Origin: Streptomyces sp. V3I7
GTDB lineage: Bacteria > Actinomycetota > Actinomycetes > Streptomycetales > Streptomycetaceae
Assembly: GCF_030817495.1 (NCBI RefSeq)
Contig: NZ_JAUSZK010000001.1
Span: forward strand, 2,583,001-2,647,000
Length of the DNA stretch: 64,000 nucleotides
Reading direction: 5' to 3'
The notes under the pieces are model-generated. The model was not told the origin of the DNA, did not search any database, and was given only the letters and a program-made list of their open reading frames with translations. Position numbers and translations under genes: made by a program. Position 1 is the first letter of the stretch, and every line of letters begins with the position of its first letter. This document shows positions 35,812 through 44,175 of this stretch, piece by piece.

Positions 35812-35968
35812 GTGCGCGGATCCCCCCACGGGACGGTTCTGGGTGCGCCTACGAACCTGAGCACCCGTCGACCGGACCAGGCCCCCCGCCCGGCTCGGGC
35901 GCTCCTCCTGCCACGCCGTGCTCAGGCCAGAAATGTAGCGCGCAGAGTGGTTCCGTGCTGGCAATGCG

Positions 35969-36310
35969 TCAATTATCCCCACACATCGCATCTTCGTCAG
36001 TGGCCGGAATCCATCCGTCGGCGGGCCGTCGAAGCCATCCCTCGGCACGGGCGATCTCGGCCGCGGCCCGCCGAAGCGCGTCCAGCCCGCGATGGACCAG
36101 CCCCTTTCGCCACACGAGCGACACGGGTGACAGCGGGACGGGGTCGACGAGCGGCCGCAGGACCGTGCGCGGCATGGCCGGAAAGTCCACCACGGCCAGA
36201 ATCGGGTTCCTCGTCCTGGCCATGATCCGCTCGAACTCCTCGTCCCCGACGGCCAGGGGAAGGGGTGAGGCGACATGGATGCCCCGCCCCTCAAAGAGGT
36301 GACGGGCGAG
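35969..36310 (-). pseudogene. LysR-type regulator, C-terminal remnant
   Basis: The frame encodes a LysR effector-domain end: HLFEGRGIHVASPLPLAVGD, then ARTRNPILAVVDFPAMPRTV, DPVPLSPVSLVWRKGLVHRG, LDALRRAAAEIARAEGWL, stop at 35969. LysR proteins have ~300 residues; only ~110 are left. The N-terminal helix-turn-helix and hinge are missing. The similarity stops at about 36304-36310, where an equally truncated MFS gene starts on the other strand. It is almost certainly non-functional. Confidence 0.75.
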
Positions 36311-37092
36311 AGACGGGCCTGCACACGGCCACCTCGCTCGAACAGGCCGCGGACGAGCTGTGCTTCATGCTCGGCCCGGTCCTCGCGTCCTTCCTGACCG
36401 GCACGTTCTTCCCGGAGGCGGGCACGCTCACCGCGGCCGTACTGCTGCTCGCCGGCATGCTGCTGTTCACCGCCCAGCGGGCGACCGAGCCCCCGACCCA
36501 CGCCCGTTCGAAGGCGCGGTCCCCGCTGCGCGCCCCCGGCATCCCACCTCTCCTGGCCTGCTTCACTGCCACCGGCGCGGTCTTCGGCTCGATGGAGGTC
36601 GTCACGATCGCGTACGCCGATGCGCAGGGGCACCGTACGGCGGCCGGTGCCGTCCTCGCGCTCCAGGCGGCGGGCTCGTGCGCGGCGGGCCTGCTGTACG
36701 GGGCCTCGAAGCCGGCCGGTCCGGCGGGACGACGTCTCCCCTGGTGTCTGCTGGCGATGGCCGCGCTGATGACCCTGCCGTGGCTGGCGGCCACTGCCGT
36801 CGGCACCCTCCCGGTCCTGGCGGTCGCGCTGCTGGTCGCGGGCATGGCGACCGCGCCGACGATGGTCACCGCGATGACGCTGGTCCAGGAGCGCACCCCC
36901 GCCGACCGGCTCAACGAGGGCATGAGCCTGGTCGTGACCGCCCTCCTCACCGGCATCGCCTGCGGCTCGGCGTCCGGCGGCTGGGCCGCGGACCGTCTCT
37001 CCGCCGCCGCTGCCTACGCGGTCCCGGCCGCCGCGGCCGCCGCGGCGGCGCTGATCGAGCGGGCCGGGACAGCGCGAAGGCCCCGCCGCTAG
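36265..37092 (+). pseudogene. MFS transporter, N-terminally truncated
   Basis: Family similarity begins near 36319 (LHTATSLEQAADELCFMLGP, a mid-protein MFS segment) and runs through about eight membrane segments to the stop at 37090-37092. About 260 residues remain of the usual ~400, so roughly the first four helices are missing. An ATG at 36265 lies in frame, but the residues before 36319 do not resemble an MFS start and overlap the LysR remnant. Loss of the first helices should abolish transport. Confidence 0.72.
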
Positions 37093-37110
37093 CAGCGACG
37101 GGGCCTTCGC
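37074..37110. terminator. Bidirectional hairpin terminator between the MFS remnant and ssrA
   Basis: GCGAAGGCCCCG (37074-37085) pairs perfectly with CGGGGCCTTCGC (37099-37110). It overlaps the MFS stop codon and lies 38 bp downstream of the tmRNA 3' end, so it can serve both strands. Confidence 0.8.
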
Positions 37111-37147
37111 CCACATGGGGTGCGGAAAGCACGGGGCTTTCCGATCG

Positions 37148-37513
37148 TGGAGATGGCGGGAATCGAACCCGCGTCCACCGGTGCAGAAACAGGGCTTCTC
37201 CGTGTGCAGTTCGCTTCGATTTTCTCGGCCCCGGAGATCACGCGAACAAGTCTCCGACGGGCTCAGTCACTGTTGGATTTCCCTCTTCACCCCGTGACCG
37301 GGATCAAGGTTTAGTTCCCTAGCTGATGCCAGGATCCGGGTCGGGAACAGCCCCGGGCTGACACTTCGCAAGTCGCTACTTAGGCAGCGAGGGCGAAGGA
37401 ATCGCGCTTGGTGTTGGCGATTATTTTTTGCGACATATGGTTTACGAGATCATTGCCGCTTCCTCGACACGCTTCCCCTGCTTCGACAGCCGCTGTCGAA
37501 ACCGATCATCCCC
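37148..37513 (-). ncRNA. ssrA: tmRNA
   Basis: The 5' end GGGGATGATCGGTTTCGAC (from 37513) and the 3' end GGTTCGATTCCCGCCATCTCC plus A (to 37148) form the tRNA-Ala-like domain with a 7-bp acceptor stem; CCA is not encoded. The tag reading frame is GCC AAC ACC AAG CGC GAT TCC TTC GCC CTC GCT GCC TAA (37386-37424 region), giving ANTKRDSFALAA. SmpB-bound tmRNA frees ribosomes stalled on broken mRNAs and marks the peptide for ClpXP-type proteases through the terminal LAA. The encoded tag is 12 residues, shorter than the S. coelicolor tag as I recall it. Confidence 0.95.
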
Positions 37514-37641
37514 ATGTTGATTTTTCAATGCCTCCCCGGAGGACCGGAGGAGACGCGCACCCTCTGTGGAGTGCATTGCCATCGTACGTGACCAACGCAC
37601 GATGGTGCCAGCCTATTCCCGGCGGGCGGGCGAGACACCTC

Positions 37642-38196
37642 CTAGGCGCCCCGCTGCCGCCTCTTGGCCGCCGCGATCGCGCGGTCCGACTCGCGCCGGT
37701 CCTGCTTCTCGCGCAGGGTCTGCCGCTTGTCGTACTCCTTCTTGCCTCGCGCGAGCGCGATCTCCGCCTTCGCGCGGCCGTCCTTGAAGTACAGGGCGAG
37801 GGGCACGATCGTGTGACCCGTCTCCTGCGACTTCGCCGCCAGCTTGTCGATCTCCTCACGGTGCAGGAGCAGCTTGCGCTTGCGGCGCACGGAGTGGTTG
37901 GTCCAGGTGCCCTGGAAGTACTCGGGGATGTGGGCGTTGTGCAGCCACGCCTCGTCCCCGTCGATCTGGACGAAGCCGTCCGTCAGCGAGGCCCGCCCCT
38001 GGCGCAGCGACTTCACCTCGGTGCCGGTCAGGACGAGCCCGGCCTCGTAGGTGTCGATGATCGCGTAGTCGTGCCGCGCCTTCTTGTTCTGGGCGACGAT
38101 CTTGCGCTTGCCGTCCTTGGCCTTGGCAGGGGCCCCGCCCTGCTTGGGCTGGGACTCCTTCGGTACGTACATTCCCTTGCTCATAGTGCTGGCCAT
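37642..38196 (-). CDS. smpB: SsrA-binding protein
   Basis: 184 residues from ATG at 38194-38196; in-frame Met codons at 38184 and 38172 (MYVPKESQ) are alternatives, and none has a strong ribosome binding site. The core is typical: [71 protein letters not shown], and the basic C-terminal tail [23 protein letters not shown] that enters the mRNA channel. It binds tmRNA and brings it to stalled ribosomes. It lies directly upstream of ssrA on the same strand, with ~130 bp between them. Confidence 0.95.
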   Translation of the reverse strand: MASTMSKGMYVPKESQPKQGGAPAKAKDGKRKIVAQNKKARHDYAIIDTYEAGLVLTGTEVKSLRQGRASLTDGFVQIDGDEAWLHNAHIPEYFQGTWTNHSVRRKRKLLLHREEIDKLAAKSQETGHTIVPLALYFKDGRAKAEIALARGKKEYDKRQTLREKQDRRESDRAIAAAKRRQRGA

Positions 38197-38232
38197 TTTC
38201 GCACCAGGAGGGGGGCGGGGGGAAAGCCCATT

Positions 38233-39423
38233 TCAGGGTGGATCACCGAGGCCGCTCAGGACGGTCTCGGCGCGCTCCAGGGACCGCTTGCCCGCCTCCA
38301 GGTCAGGGGTGATGCCACGCTTGTCGACGGCGTGGCCGGAGGGGGTGCGGTAGTGGCCGACGGTCAGCTCGGCGACGGAGCCGTCGGGCAGCCGGGTCGG
38401 CATCTGCACGGAGCCCTTGCCGAAGGTGCGGGAGCCCACGACGACCGCGCGGCCGCGGTCCTGGAGGGCGCCGGTGAGCATCTCGGCCGCGCTCATCGTC
38501 CCGCCGTCGACGAGCGCGACCAGGGGGCTCGTGGTGTCGCCGCCGGGATCGGCGTGCAGGGCGCGTTGGGCGCCGTTCACGTCGTACGTGGCGATCAGGC
38601 CGCCGTCGAGGAAGGCGGAGGCGCTGGTGACGGCTTCGGTGACCAGACCGCCGGAGTTGCCGCGCAGGTCGAGGATGATCCCGGAGGACGCGGGGGCCTG
38701 CCGTACGGCGGTGCGGACGTCGTCCCCGGTGTCCTTGGTGAAGGCGGCGACCCGGATCACGGTCACCCCGCCGGGCAGCTTGCGGACGGTCACGGAGTCG
38801 GTGGACAGGCGCGCCCGGCGCAGGGTGCTGCTCCACGCGCGCGTGCCGCGCTGGAGACCGAGGGTGACGGTGGTGCCGGCGCGGGCGTCCTCGGCGTCAC
38901 CGCGCAGTAAGGAGACGACCTCGGTGACCGGGCGGCCGGCGACCTTGGCGCCGTCGACACTGACGAGCCGGTCGCCGTGGCGGATCCCGGCGCGGCCGGC
39001 GGGCGACCCGGCCTGGACCCGGGTCACCTCGATCCGTCCGTCGCGCTCGCGCCGGGCCCAGAGCCCCACCCCGGTGTACCGGCCGTCGAGGGCGTCCTCG
39101 AACTCCTCGTACTCCCCGTGGGAGTAGACGGCGGCCCAGCGGTCGCCGCTGCGGCTGACCGCGCGTTCGGCGGCCTTCACGGGGGACTTCCCGGTGGCCA
39201 TGGCCCTGGCGGCGGCCTCCTGGACGTCCTCGTGGGCCGGGGTGGCGGGCGGCGCTCCGGCCGTGTTCTTCCGGGCGGGGCCCGGGTGTCCCGGCGGGCC
39301 GGGGTACGGGAAGGAGCCGGTCGTGGCGCCGGCGACGAGGACGCCGGTGAAGACCAGGGTCAGCGCCGTCCCGCGGCGGATGCGGCGGGACTGGGTGAAC
39401 AACACGTCGCGACAGCCGGACAT
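38233..39423 (-). CDS. Carboxy-terminal processing protease, S41 family
   Basis: 396 residues from ATG at 39421-39423. An N-terminal signal or anchor segment (TALTLVFTGVLVAGATTG) leads to a PDZ domain (GVGLWARRERDGRIEVTRVQ, SPAGRAGIRHGDRLVSVDG). The peptidase domain follows: LDLRGNSGGLVTEAV, with catalytic Ser in VDGGTMSAAEMLTGAL and Lys in VGSRTFGKGSVQM. It cleaves proteins near their C-termini outside the membrane. It lies between smpB and ftsX and ends 37 bp before the smpB start; the three may be partly co-transcribed, although a hairpin separates it from ftsX. Confidence 0.9.
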   Translation of the reverse strand: MSGCRDVLFTQSRRIRRGTALTLVFTGVLVAGATTGSFPYPGPPGHPGPARKNTAGAPPATPAHEDVQEAAARAMATGKSPVKAAERAVSRSGDRWAAVYSHGEYEEFEDALDGRYTGVGLWARRERDGRIEVTRVQAGSPAGRAGIRHGDRLVSVDGAKVAGRPVTEVVSLLRGDAEDARAGTTVTLGLQRGTRAWSSTLRRARLSTDSVTVRKLPGGVTVIRVAAFTKDTGDDVRTAVRQAPASSGIILDLRGNSGGLVTEAVTSASAFLDGGLIATYDVNGAQRALHADPGGDTTSPLVALVDGGTMSAAEMLTGALQDRGRAVVVGSRTFGKGSVQMPTRLPDGSVAELTVGHYRTPSGHAVDKRGITPDLEAGKRSLERAETVLSGLGDPP

Positions 39424-39447
39424 GTCGGCGAGTCTAGGACAAGGCGA

Positions 39448-39479
39448 AGGGCCGTACGGGCGGTTGCCCGTACGGCCCT
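39448..39479 (-). terminator. Hairpin terminator downstream of ftsX
   Basis: AGGGCCGTACGGG and CCCGTACGGCCCT form a perfect 13-bp stem around CGGTTG. It lies 11 bp after the ftsX stop, just before the protease gene. Confidence 0.85.
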
Positions 39480-39490
39480 GTTGGCATGTG

Positions 39491-40408
39491 TCACACCTTC
39501 AAGTACTTGCGCAACGCGAAGAACGCGGCCAGCGCGGGCATCAGCACACTCGCGGCGAGGATCAGCGGGAGCTTGGTCAACACCGCGTCCCAGCCGACGA
39601 AGTTGATGAGGTTGAGCTTGGATGACAGGGCCATGCCGTGGTCGATGGTGAAGTAGCGGCCGACGACCAGGAAGACACAGGCGAGACCACCGCCGATGAC
39701 ACCGGCGACCGCGGCCTCCATGATGAACGGCGCCTGGATGTAGAAGCCGGAGGCACCGACCAGCCGCATGATGCCGATCTCGCGGCGGCGGCTGAACGCC
39801 GACACGCGCACGGTGTTGACGATCAGCAGCAGCGCGACGACCAGCATGAGCGCCATGAGGCCGAGGGCGGCGCGGTTCATCAGGTTCAGCAGCCCGAACA
39901 GGTTGTCCAGGATGCCCTTCTGGTCCTGCACCGACTGCACACCGTCACGCCCGTCGAAGGCGGTCGCGATGACCTGGTACTTCTCCGGGTCCGTCAGCTT
40001 GATCCGGTACGACTCCTGCATCTGGTCCGGGGTGAGCGAACTGGCCAGCGGGGAGTCGCCGAACTGCTCCTTGTAGTGCTTGTAGGCCTGATCCTGTGAC
40101 TCGTAGGTGACCTTCTCGACCACCGTCATCTTGCTCAGGTCGGTCTTGATCTGCTTCTTCTGGTCCTCGGTGACCGCGCCCTTGGCGCAGTGCGGGTCGG
40201 ACTCGGCGTCGCTCTTGTTGCAGAGGAAGACCGAGACGTTGACCTTGTCGTACCAGTAGCCCTTCATGCTGCTCACCTGGTCGCTCATCAGCAGCGAACC
40301 GCCGAAGAGGGCCAGGGAGAGGGCGACGGAGACGATGACGGCGAAGGTCATCGTCAGATTGCGGCGGAGACCGACACCGATCTCGGACAGAACGAACTGG
40401 GCGCGCAT
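39491..40408 (-). CDS. ftsX: Cell-division ABC transporter permease FtsX
   Basis: 305 residues from ATG at 40406-40408. The N-terminal segment MRAQFVLSEIGVGLRRNLTM and a first helix are followed by an extracytoplasmic loop of ~130 residues, with a Cys pair (VFLCNKSDAESDPHCAKG) probably bridged. Three more membrane helices follow, with the FtsX motif FSRRREIGIMRLVGASGFYI. FtsX works with FtsE to activate peptidoglycan hydrolases during division; in actinobacteria the partner is of the RipC type. It follows ftsE by 35 bp. Confidence 0.95.
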   Translation of the reverse strand: MRAQFVLSEIGVGLRRNLTMTFAVIVSVALSLALFGGSLLMSDQVSSMKGYWYDKVNVSVFLCNKSDAESDPHCAKGAVTEDQKKQIKTDLSKMTVVEKVTYESQDQAYKHYKEQFGDSPLASSLTPDQMQESYRIKLTDPEKYQVIATAFDGRDGVQSVQDQKGILDNLFGLLNLMNRAALGLMALMLVVALLLIVNTVRVSAFSRRREIGIMRLVGASGFYIQAPFIMEAAVAGVIGGGLACVFLVVGRYFTIDHGMALSSKLNLINFVGWDAVLTKLPLILAASVLMPALAAFFALRKYLKV

Positions 40409-40443
40409 GGCGTCTGGTTAAGCCTTTCCGTGGATCCTGGGCG

Positions 40444-41133
40444 TCAGTGCTGGTAGCCGTAGACGCCGCGCGCCTGGTCGCGGACGAGGAGGCCCTTTTC
40501 CAGCTCGATGACGCGCTTGCGCATCTGGTCCACGATGTTCTGGTCGTGCGTCGCCATCACCACGGTCGTACCGGTCCGGTTGATCCGGTCCAGCAGCTTC
40601 ATGATGCCGACGGAGGTCTGCGGGTCGAGGTTGCCGGTGGGCTCGTCGCAGATGAGCAGCTTGGGCCGGTTGACGAAGGCCCGCGCGATGGCCACGCGCT
40701 GCTGTTCACCACCGGACAGCTCGCCCGGCATGCGGTCCTCCTTGCCGCCGAGGCCGACGAGGTCGAGCACCTGCGGCACGGACTTGCGGATCTCGCCGCG
40801 GGACTTGCCGATGACCTCCTGTGCGAAGGCCACGTTCTCGCCGACGGTCTTGTTCGGCAGCAGACGGAAGTCCTGGAAGACCGTCCCCAACTGGCGTCGG
40901 ATCTGCGGCACTTTCCAGTTGGAGACGCGGCCGAGGTCCTTGCCCAGAACGTGCACCTGTCCATGGCTGCACCGCTCCTCGCGGAGGACCAGCCGCAGGA
41001 AGGTGGACTTTCCGGAGCCGGAGGACCCCACGAGGAAGACGAACTCGCCCTTCTCCACCTCGAGGGAGACATCCCTGAGGGCGGGGCGGGTCTGCTTGGG
41101 GTAGACCTTGGATACGTTGTCGAATCGGATCAC
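40444..41133 (-). CDS. ftsE: Cell-division ABC transporter ATPase FtsE
   Basis: 229 residues from GTG at 41131-41133. All ABC motifs are present: Walker [16 protein letters not shown]-loop VFQDFRLL, signature [14 protein letters not shown], Walker [13 protein letters not shown] and the switch His in VVMATHDQ. The start [21 protein letters not shown] is typical of FtsE. It powers FtsX-dependent hydrolase activation at the septum. It heads the ftsE-ftsX pair, divergent from the small zinc-ribbon membrane protein. Confidence 0.95.
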   Translation of the reverse strand: MIRFDNVSKVYPKQTRPALRDVSLEVEKGEFVFLVGSSGSGKSTFLRLVLREERCSHGQVHVLGKDLGRVSNWKVPQIRRQLGTVFQDFRLLPNKTVGENVAFAQEVIGKSRGEIRKSVPQVLDLVGLGGKEDRMPGELSGGEQQRVAIARAFVNRPKLLICDEPTGNLDPQTSVGIMKLLDRINRTGTTVVMATHDQNIVDQMRKRVIELEKGLLVRDQARGVYGYQH

Positions 41134-41395
41134 GGATGCACCACGGGTCGCCGGGGGTAGATGAGCGTGACCATACGCGACCCGGGTGCGCGAGCGCAGG
41201 CGCCGGTCGGGGTTGCGTGACGGTTGTGCGCTTTTGTGCCCGCAGGCCTTCACATTTGCGCGAAGAGGTCCGGTGTGCGATGGGGACCGCACGGGCGGTC
41301 GCGCTCTTTTCGGGGAACCTGGCACAGTGGAGGGGGAACGTTCTCGTTCCCGGCAGCGTTGTAGAAGTGATGGACGGCGCAAGGAGGGCGAGCGC

Positions 41396-41587
41396 ATGAC
41401 GTACGACCGGTTGGTGTGCGCGAACTGCGCGGCGCCCGTGAACGAGGGCCGGTGCCCGGTGTGCCGTGCGAACCGCGAGCGGTTGCAGCAGGACAGCTTC
41501 TTCGCGGGGATCAATCCGATGGCACTGGTCGTGCTGCTGGTGGTGCTGGTCGCCGCGGTGGCGCTGCTGGCGCACCAGACCGTGTAG
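41396..41587 (+). CDS. Small zinc-ribbon single-pass membrane protein
   Basis: 63 residues from ATG at 41396, with AAGGAGG at 41381-41387. Two CxxC knuckles (CANC at residues 8-11 and CPVC at 20-23) form a zinc ribbon. A single C-terminal membrane helix (about residues 42-60, [17 protein letters not shown]) follows, then His-Gln-Thr-Val. This resembles small tail-anchored actinobacterial proteins next to ftsEX and prfB. No function is known. It is monocistronic, with a strong terminator after it. Confidence 0.85.
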   Translation: MTYDRLVCANCAAPVNEGRCPVCRANRERLQQDSFFAGINPMALVVLLVVLVAAVALLAHQTV

Positions 41588-41632
41588 ACCCGTCCAGCGC
41601 GACCGCGCGAGAAACCGCGGACAGCAGACAGC

Positions 41633-41666
41633 CGAAGGGCCCGGAGCGTGCACTCCGGGCCCTTCG
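41633..41666. terminator. Bidirectional terminator after the zinc-ribbon gene and the LAETG gene
   Basis: CGAAGGGCCCGGAG and CTCCGGGCCCTTCG form a perfect 14-bp stem with loop CGTGCA. It sits between the two converging genes, 46 bp after the first stop and 50 bp from the second. Confidence 0.85.
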
Positions 41667-41715
41667 CCGTACGGTCATTCACGCACCGTACGGGTACGAC
41701 TTCGGTCGGCTGCCG

Positions 41716-42330
41716 TCAGGCCGCCGCGCCGCCACGGCCGCCCGCGAGACGCGGGAGGACGCGGAAGCCGATGCCACCGGCGATCATGGTGGCGGCGCCG
41801 ACGATCAGGAACGCGGTCTGGCCGGCACCCGTCTCGGCGAGCTGCTGGCCGTTGCCCTGCGGCTGGGCCTGCGTGCCGGCGGGAGCGGCGCCCGTGCCGG
41901 CGGCCGGCGTGTCCGAGCCGGTGTCGGTGAGGGAGGAGGAGCCCTCCTCCTGGGCCGAGGTGCCCGAGCCGCCGTTGGGGTCGGCGTTGTTGCCGCCGCC
42001 GTTGCCGTTGCCGCCGCCATTGCCGTTGCCGCCGCCGTTGCCCGGGTCCTGGGTGCCCGGGTCGGTGGGCTCGGTGGGCTCCGTCGGCTCAGTGGACCCG
42101 CTCGGGACACCCGGGCCGGTCGGGAGGGTCGAGCCGGTCGGGATACCCGGGCCACTCGGGATACCCGGGTCGGTGGGCGGGCTCGGCGACGTGCCGACGC
42201 ACAGCAGGCCCAGGAGGCAGGTGTCCGCCTCCGCGGCCGAGGCGGCGCCCGCGGCGGTCAGCGAAGCACCGGCCGCGATCACGGCACCCGCGGCGACTCG
42301 CGCGATCCGGATCCGCGTCTTCTTCGTCAT
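41716..42330 (-). CDS. LAXTG sortase substrate, Gly/Asn- and Pro-rich cell-wall protein
   Basis: 204 residues from ATG at 42328-42330, with GGGGGT upstream. A Sec signal peptide (about residues 1-34, ARVAAGAVIAAGASLTAAGAASAA) precedes a short segment with a close Cys pair (DTCLLGLLCVG). A long repeat region follows, first Pro/Gly/Thr rich (TEPTEPTEPTDP), then (GGGNGN)n. The C-terminus is a class E sorting signal: LAETG (164-168), a hydrophobic stretch and a basic tail (RVLPRLAGGRGG). Streptomyces SrtE enzymes attach LAXTG proteins to the wall. The Cys pair recalls short chaplin-like segments but is not a chaplin domain. Its function is unknown. Confidence 0.85.
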   Translation of the reverse strand: MTKKTRIRIARVAAGAVIAAGASLTAAGAASAAEADTCLLGLLCVGTSPSPPTDPGIPSGPGIPTGSTLPTGPGVPSGSTEPTEPTEPTDPGTQDPGNGGGNGNGGGNGNGGGNNADPNGGSGTSAQEEGSSSLTDTGSDTPAAGTGAAPAGTQAQPQGNGQQLAETGAGQTAFLIVGAATMIAGGIGFRVLPRLAGGRGGAAA

Positions 42331-42647
42331 ATGGTTGCTACCCCCAGTAGCTGAATGGTCATTGAGCGACACCTTGGGGGCCGCAGTGATCGACGGAGGT
42401 AGCGGTACACATTCAAGCCCCCCGGTTCACATGCGCCCCACAGATACGCATGCCACGCTTCACCCTTCCCATTTTTCAATGCAACGTCAAGGTCGTTGCG
42501 TACGCGATGTCCGCTTGGAGAGTTTTGCCGAGGCTCGAAGCGTGTGAGTGTGATGTAAAACCCAGACATAGAGGCCGAGAGTGGTTCCACAAACAACAAC
42601 TGCCGCCCACGGGGCGGCAGTTGCGGACGACCGTCAGGTCGACAAAT
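42331..42647. other. Intergenic region between the LAETG gene and prfB
   Basis: 317 bp. The half next to 42330 is less GC rich than its surroundings and should hold the promoter of the LAETG gene. The half next to prfB holds the prfB terminator at 42597-42623. Short frames here have no credible product. Confidence 0.5.
42597..42623 (-). terminator. Hairpin terminator of prfB
   Basis: CAACTGCCGCCC and GGGCGGCAGTTG form a perfect 12-bp stem with a 3-base loop, 25 bp downstream of the prfB stop. Confidence 0.85.
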
Positions 42648-43754
42648 TCACTTCTCCTGCTGCTTGCGCCAGCGAATTCCGGCCTCCAGGAAGCCATCGA
42701 TCTCGCCATTGAACACGGCCTCGGGGTTGCCGACCTCGTGCTCCGTGCGCAGGTCCTTCACCATCTGGTAGGGGTGCAGCACGTACGAACGCATCTGGTT
42801 GCCCCAGGAGTTGCCGCCGTCACCCTTGAGGGCGTCCATCTTGGCCTGCTCCTCCTGGCGGCGCCGCTCCAGCAGCTTGGCCTGGAGGACGTTCATCGCG
42901 GTGGCCTTGTTCTGGATCTGCGACCGCTCGTTCTGGCAGGAGACGACGATGCCGGTGGGGATGTGGGTCAGTCGCACCGCGGAGTCGGTGGTGTTGACGC
43001 CCTGGCCGCCGGGGCCGGAGGACCGGTACACGTCGACCCGGAGCTCGGACTCGTCGATCTCGATGTGGTCGGTCTGCTCCACGACGGGCAGGATCTCGAC
43101 ACCGGCGAACGACGTCTGGCGGCGGCCCTGGTTGTCGAACGGCGAGATGCGCACCAGCCGGTGGGTGCCCTGCTCCACCGAGAGGGTGCCGTAGGCGTAC
43201 GGGGACTGGACGGCGAAGGTGGTGGACTTGATGCCCGCCTCCTCCGCGTACGAGGTCTCGTACAGCTCCGTCTTGTAGCCGTGCCGCTCCGCCCAACGCA
43301 GGTACATGCGCTGGAGCTTCTCGGTGAAGTCGGAGGCGTCGACGCCGCCGGCCTCGGCGCGGATGGTGACGAGCGCCTCACGGGAGTCGTACTCGCCCGA
43401 GAGGAGGGTGCGGACCTCCATCTCGTCCAGCGCCTTGCGGACGGCGGTGAGCTCGGACTCGGCCTCGGCACGGGTGTCCGGGTCGTCCTCCTCCTCGGCC
43501 ATCTCGAAGAGCACGGCGAGATCGTCGATCCGACCGCGCAGCGCCTCCGCCTTCCTGACCTCGGCCTGGAGGTGGGAGAGCTTGCTGGTGATCTTCTGCG
43601 CCTCGTCCGGGTTGTCCCACAGGGACGGCGCGGCCGCCTGCTCCTCGAGCACGGCGATGTCTGCCCTCAGCTTGTCGAGGTCCAGAACGGCCTCGATCGA
43701 CTCCATGGTCGAGGAGAGGGACTTGAGCTCTTCGGATACATCGAGGACTGCCAC
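42648..43754 (-). CDS. prfB: Peptide chain release factor 2
   Basis: 368 residues from GTG at 43752-43754. It recognises UGA and UAA and releases the finished peptide. The stop-codon tripeptide SPF is seen in [11 protein letters not shown], and the catalytic GGQ in [18 protein letters not shown]. The frame is continuous, with no in-frame UGA near codon 25, so the autoregulatory frameshift of E. coli prfB is absent, as is usual in high-GC actinobacteria. Upstream lies an array of degenerate copies of the pkaB 3' end, so its promoter is either within ~60 bp of the start or inside that array. Confidence 0.95.
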   Translation of the reverse strand: MAVLDVSEELKSLSSTMESIEAVLDLDKLRADIAVLEEQAAAPSLWDNPDEAQKITSKLSHLQAEVRKAEALRGRIDDLAVLFEMAEEEDDPDTRAEAESELTAVRKALDEMEVRTLLSGEYDSREALVTIRAEAGGVDASDFTEKLQRMYLRWAERHGYKTELYETSYAEEAGIKSTTFAVQSPYAYGTLSVEQGTHRLVRISPFDNQGRRQTSFAGVEILPVVEQTDHIEIDESELRVDVYRSSGPGGQGVNTTDSAVRLTHIPTGIVVSCQNERSQIQNKATAMNVLQAKLLERRRQEEQAKMDALKGDGGNSWGNQMRSYVLHPYQMVKDLRTEHEVGNPEAVFNGEIDGFLEAGIRWRKQQEK

Positions 43755-43816
43755 GCCATCAAGCGTAACGGCTACGGCAACCGACCCATGCCGCGCGGGC
43801 GTGGGCCGGCGCCCAC

Positions 43817-44127
43817 GCCCTGAGCACCCGTGCCGTGCCACGGGGCGGGGCCGGCCGCCCCGAGCTACGGCGCCGAGGAGTTCCAGGTGTCCCACGATGC
43901 CTGGGTCCGGCGCCTGCGGGCGGCGGCCCGGTGCCGGGCCGAGCCGGGGCGGGGCGGAGCGGGGTGGGGCGTGCCGGACGCCCTGGGCACCCTTGCCGTG
44001 CCGCGCGGCGGGGCCGACCGGCCCGAGCTACGGCGCCGAGGAGTTCCGGGTGTCCCACGATGCCTGGGTCCGGCGCCTGCAGGCAGCGGCCCGGTGCCGG
44101 GCCGAGCCGGGGCGGGGCGCGCCCGAC
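43817..44127. repeat. Degenerate tandem copies of the pkaB 3' end
   Basis: Two ~148-163-bp units (from 43817 and from 43980) repeat the sequence that forms the end of pkaB (units from 44128 and 44357). Each contains gccctg(a/g)gcaccc, then gagctacggcgccgagga (43862, 44025, 44173), then cggcgcctgc.ggc.gcggcc. The noncoding copies lack the ~98-bp membrane-helix segment found in the gene (44203-44300). No gene is carried by them. The whole 43755-44175 gap holds this array and the prfB start region. Confidence 0.85.
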
Positions 44128-44175
44128 GCCCTGGGCACCCGTGCCGTGCCGCGCGGCGGGGCCGGCCGCCCCGAG

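Noticed and set aside
37115..37314. Short plus-strand frames of ~60 codons over the tmRNA
   Set aside because: They lie opposite the tmRNA tRNA-like domain. Such frames are often misannotated as proteins (text like MAGIEPASTGAETGLL comes from the T-arm complement).
42476..42709. 77-codon minus-strand frame ahead of the LAETG gene
   Set aside because: It crosses the prfB terminator hairpin and the end of prfB, with no good ribosome binding site or recognisable product.
42648..43754. Programmed frameshift in prfB
   Set aside because: I looked for an in-frame TGA near codon 25 as in E. coli. The frame is continuous from GTG to stop, so no frameshift is needed.
43817..44127. CRISPR-like array
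   Set aside because: The repeats are ~150 bp, tandem without unique spacers, and derive from the neighbouring kinase gene. No cas gene is near.
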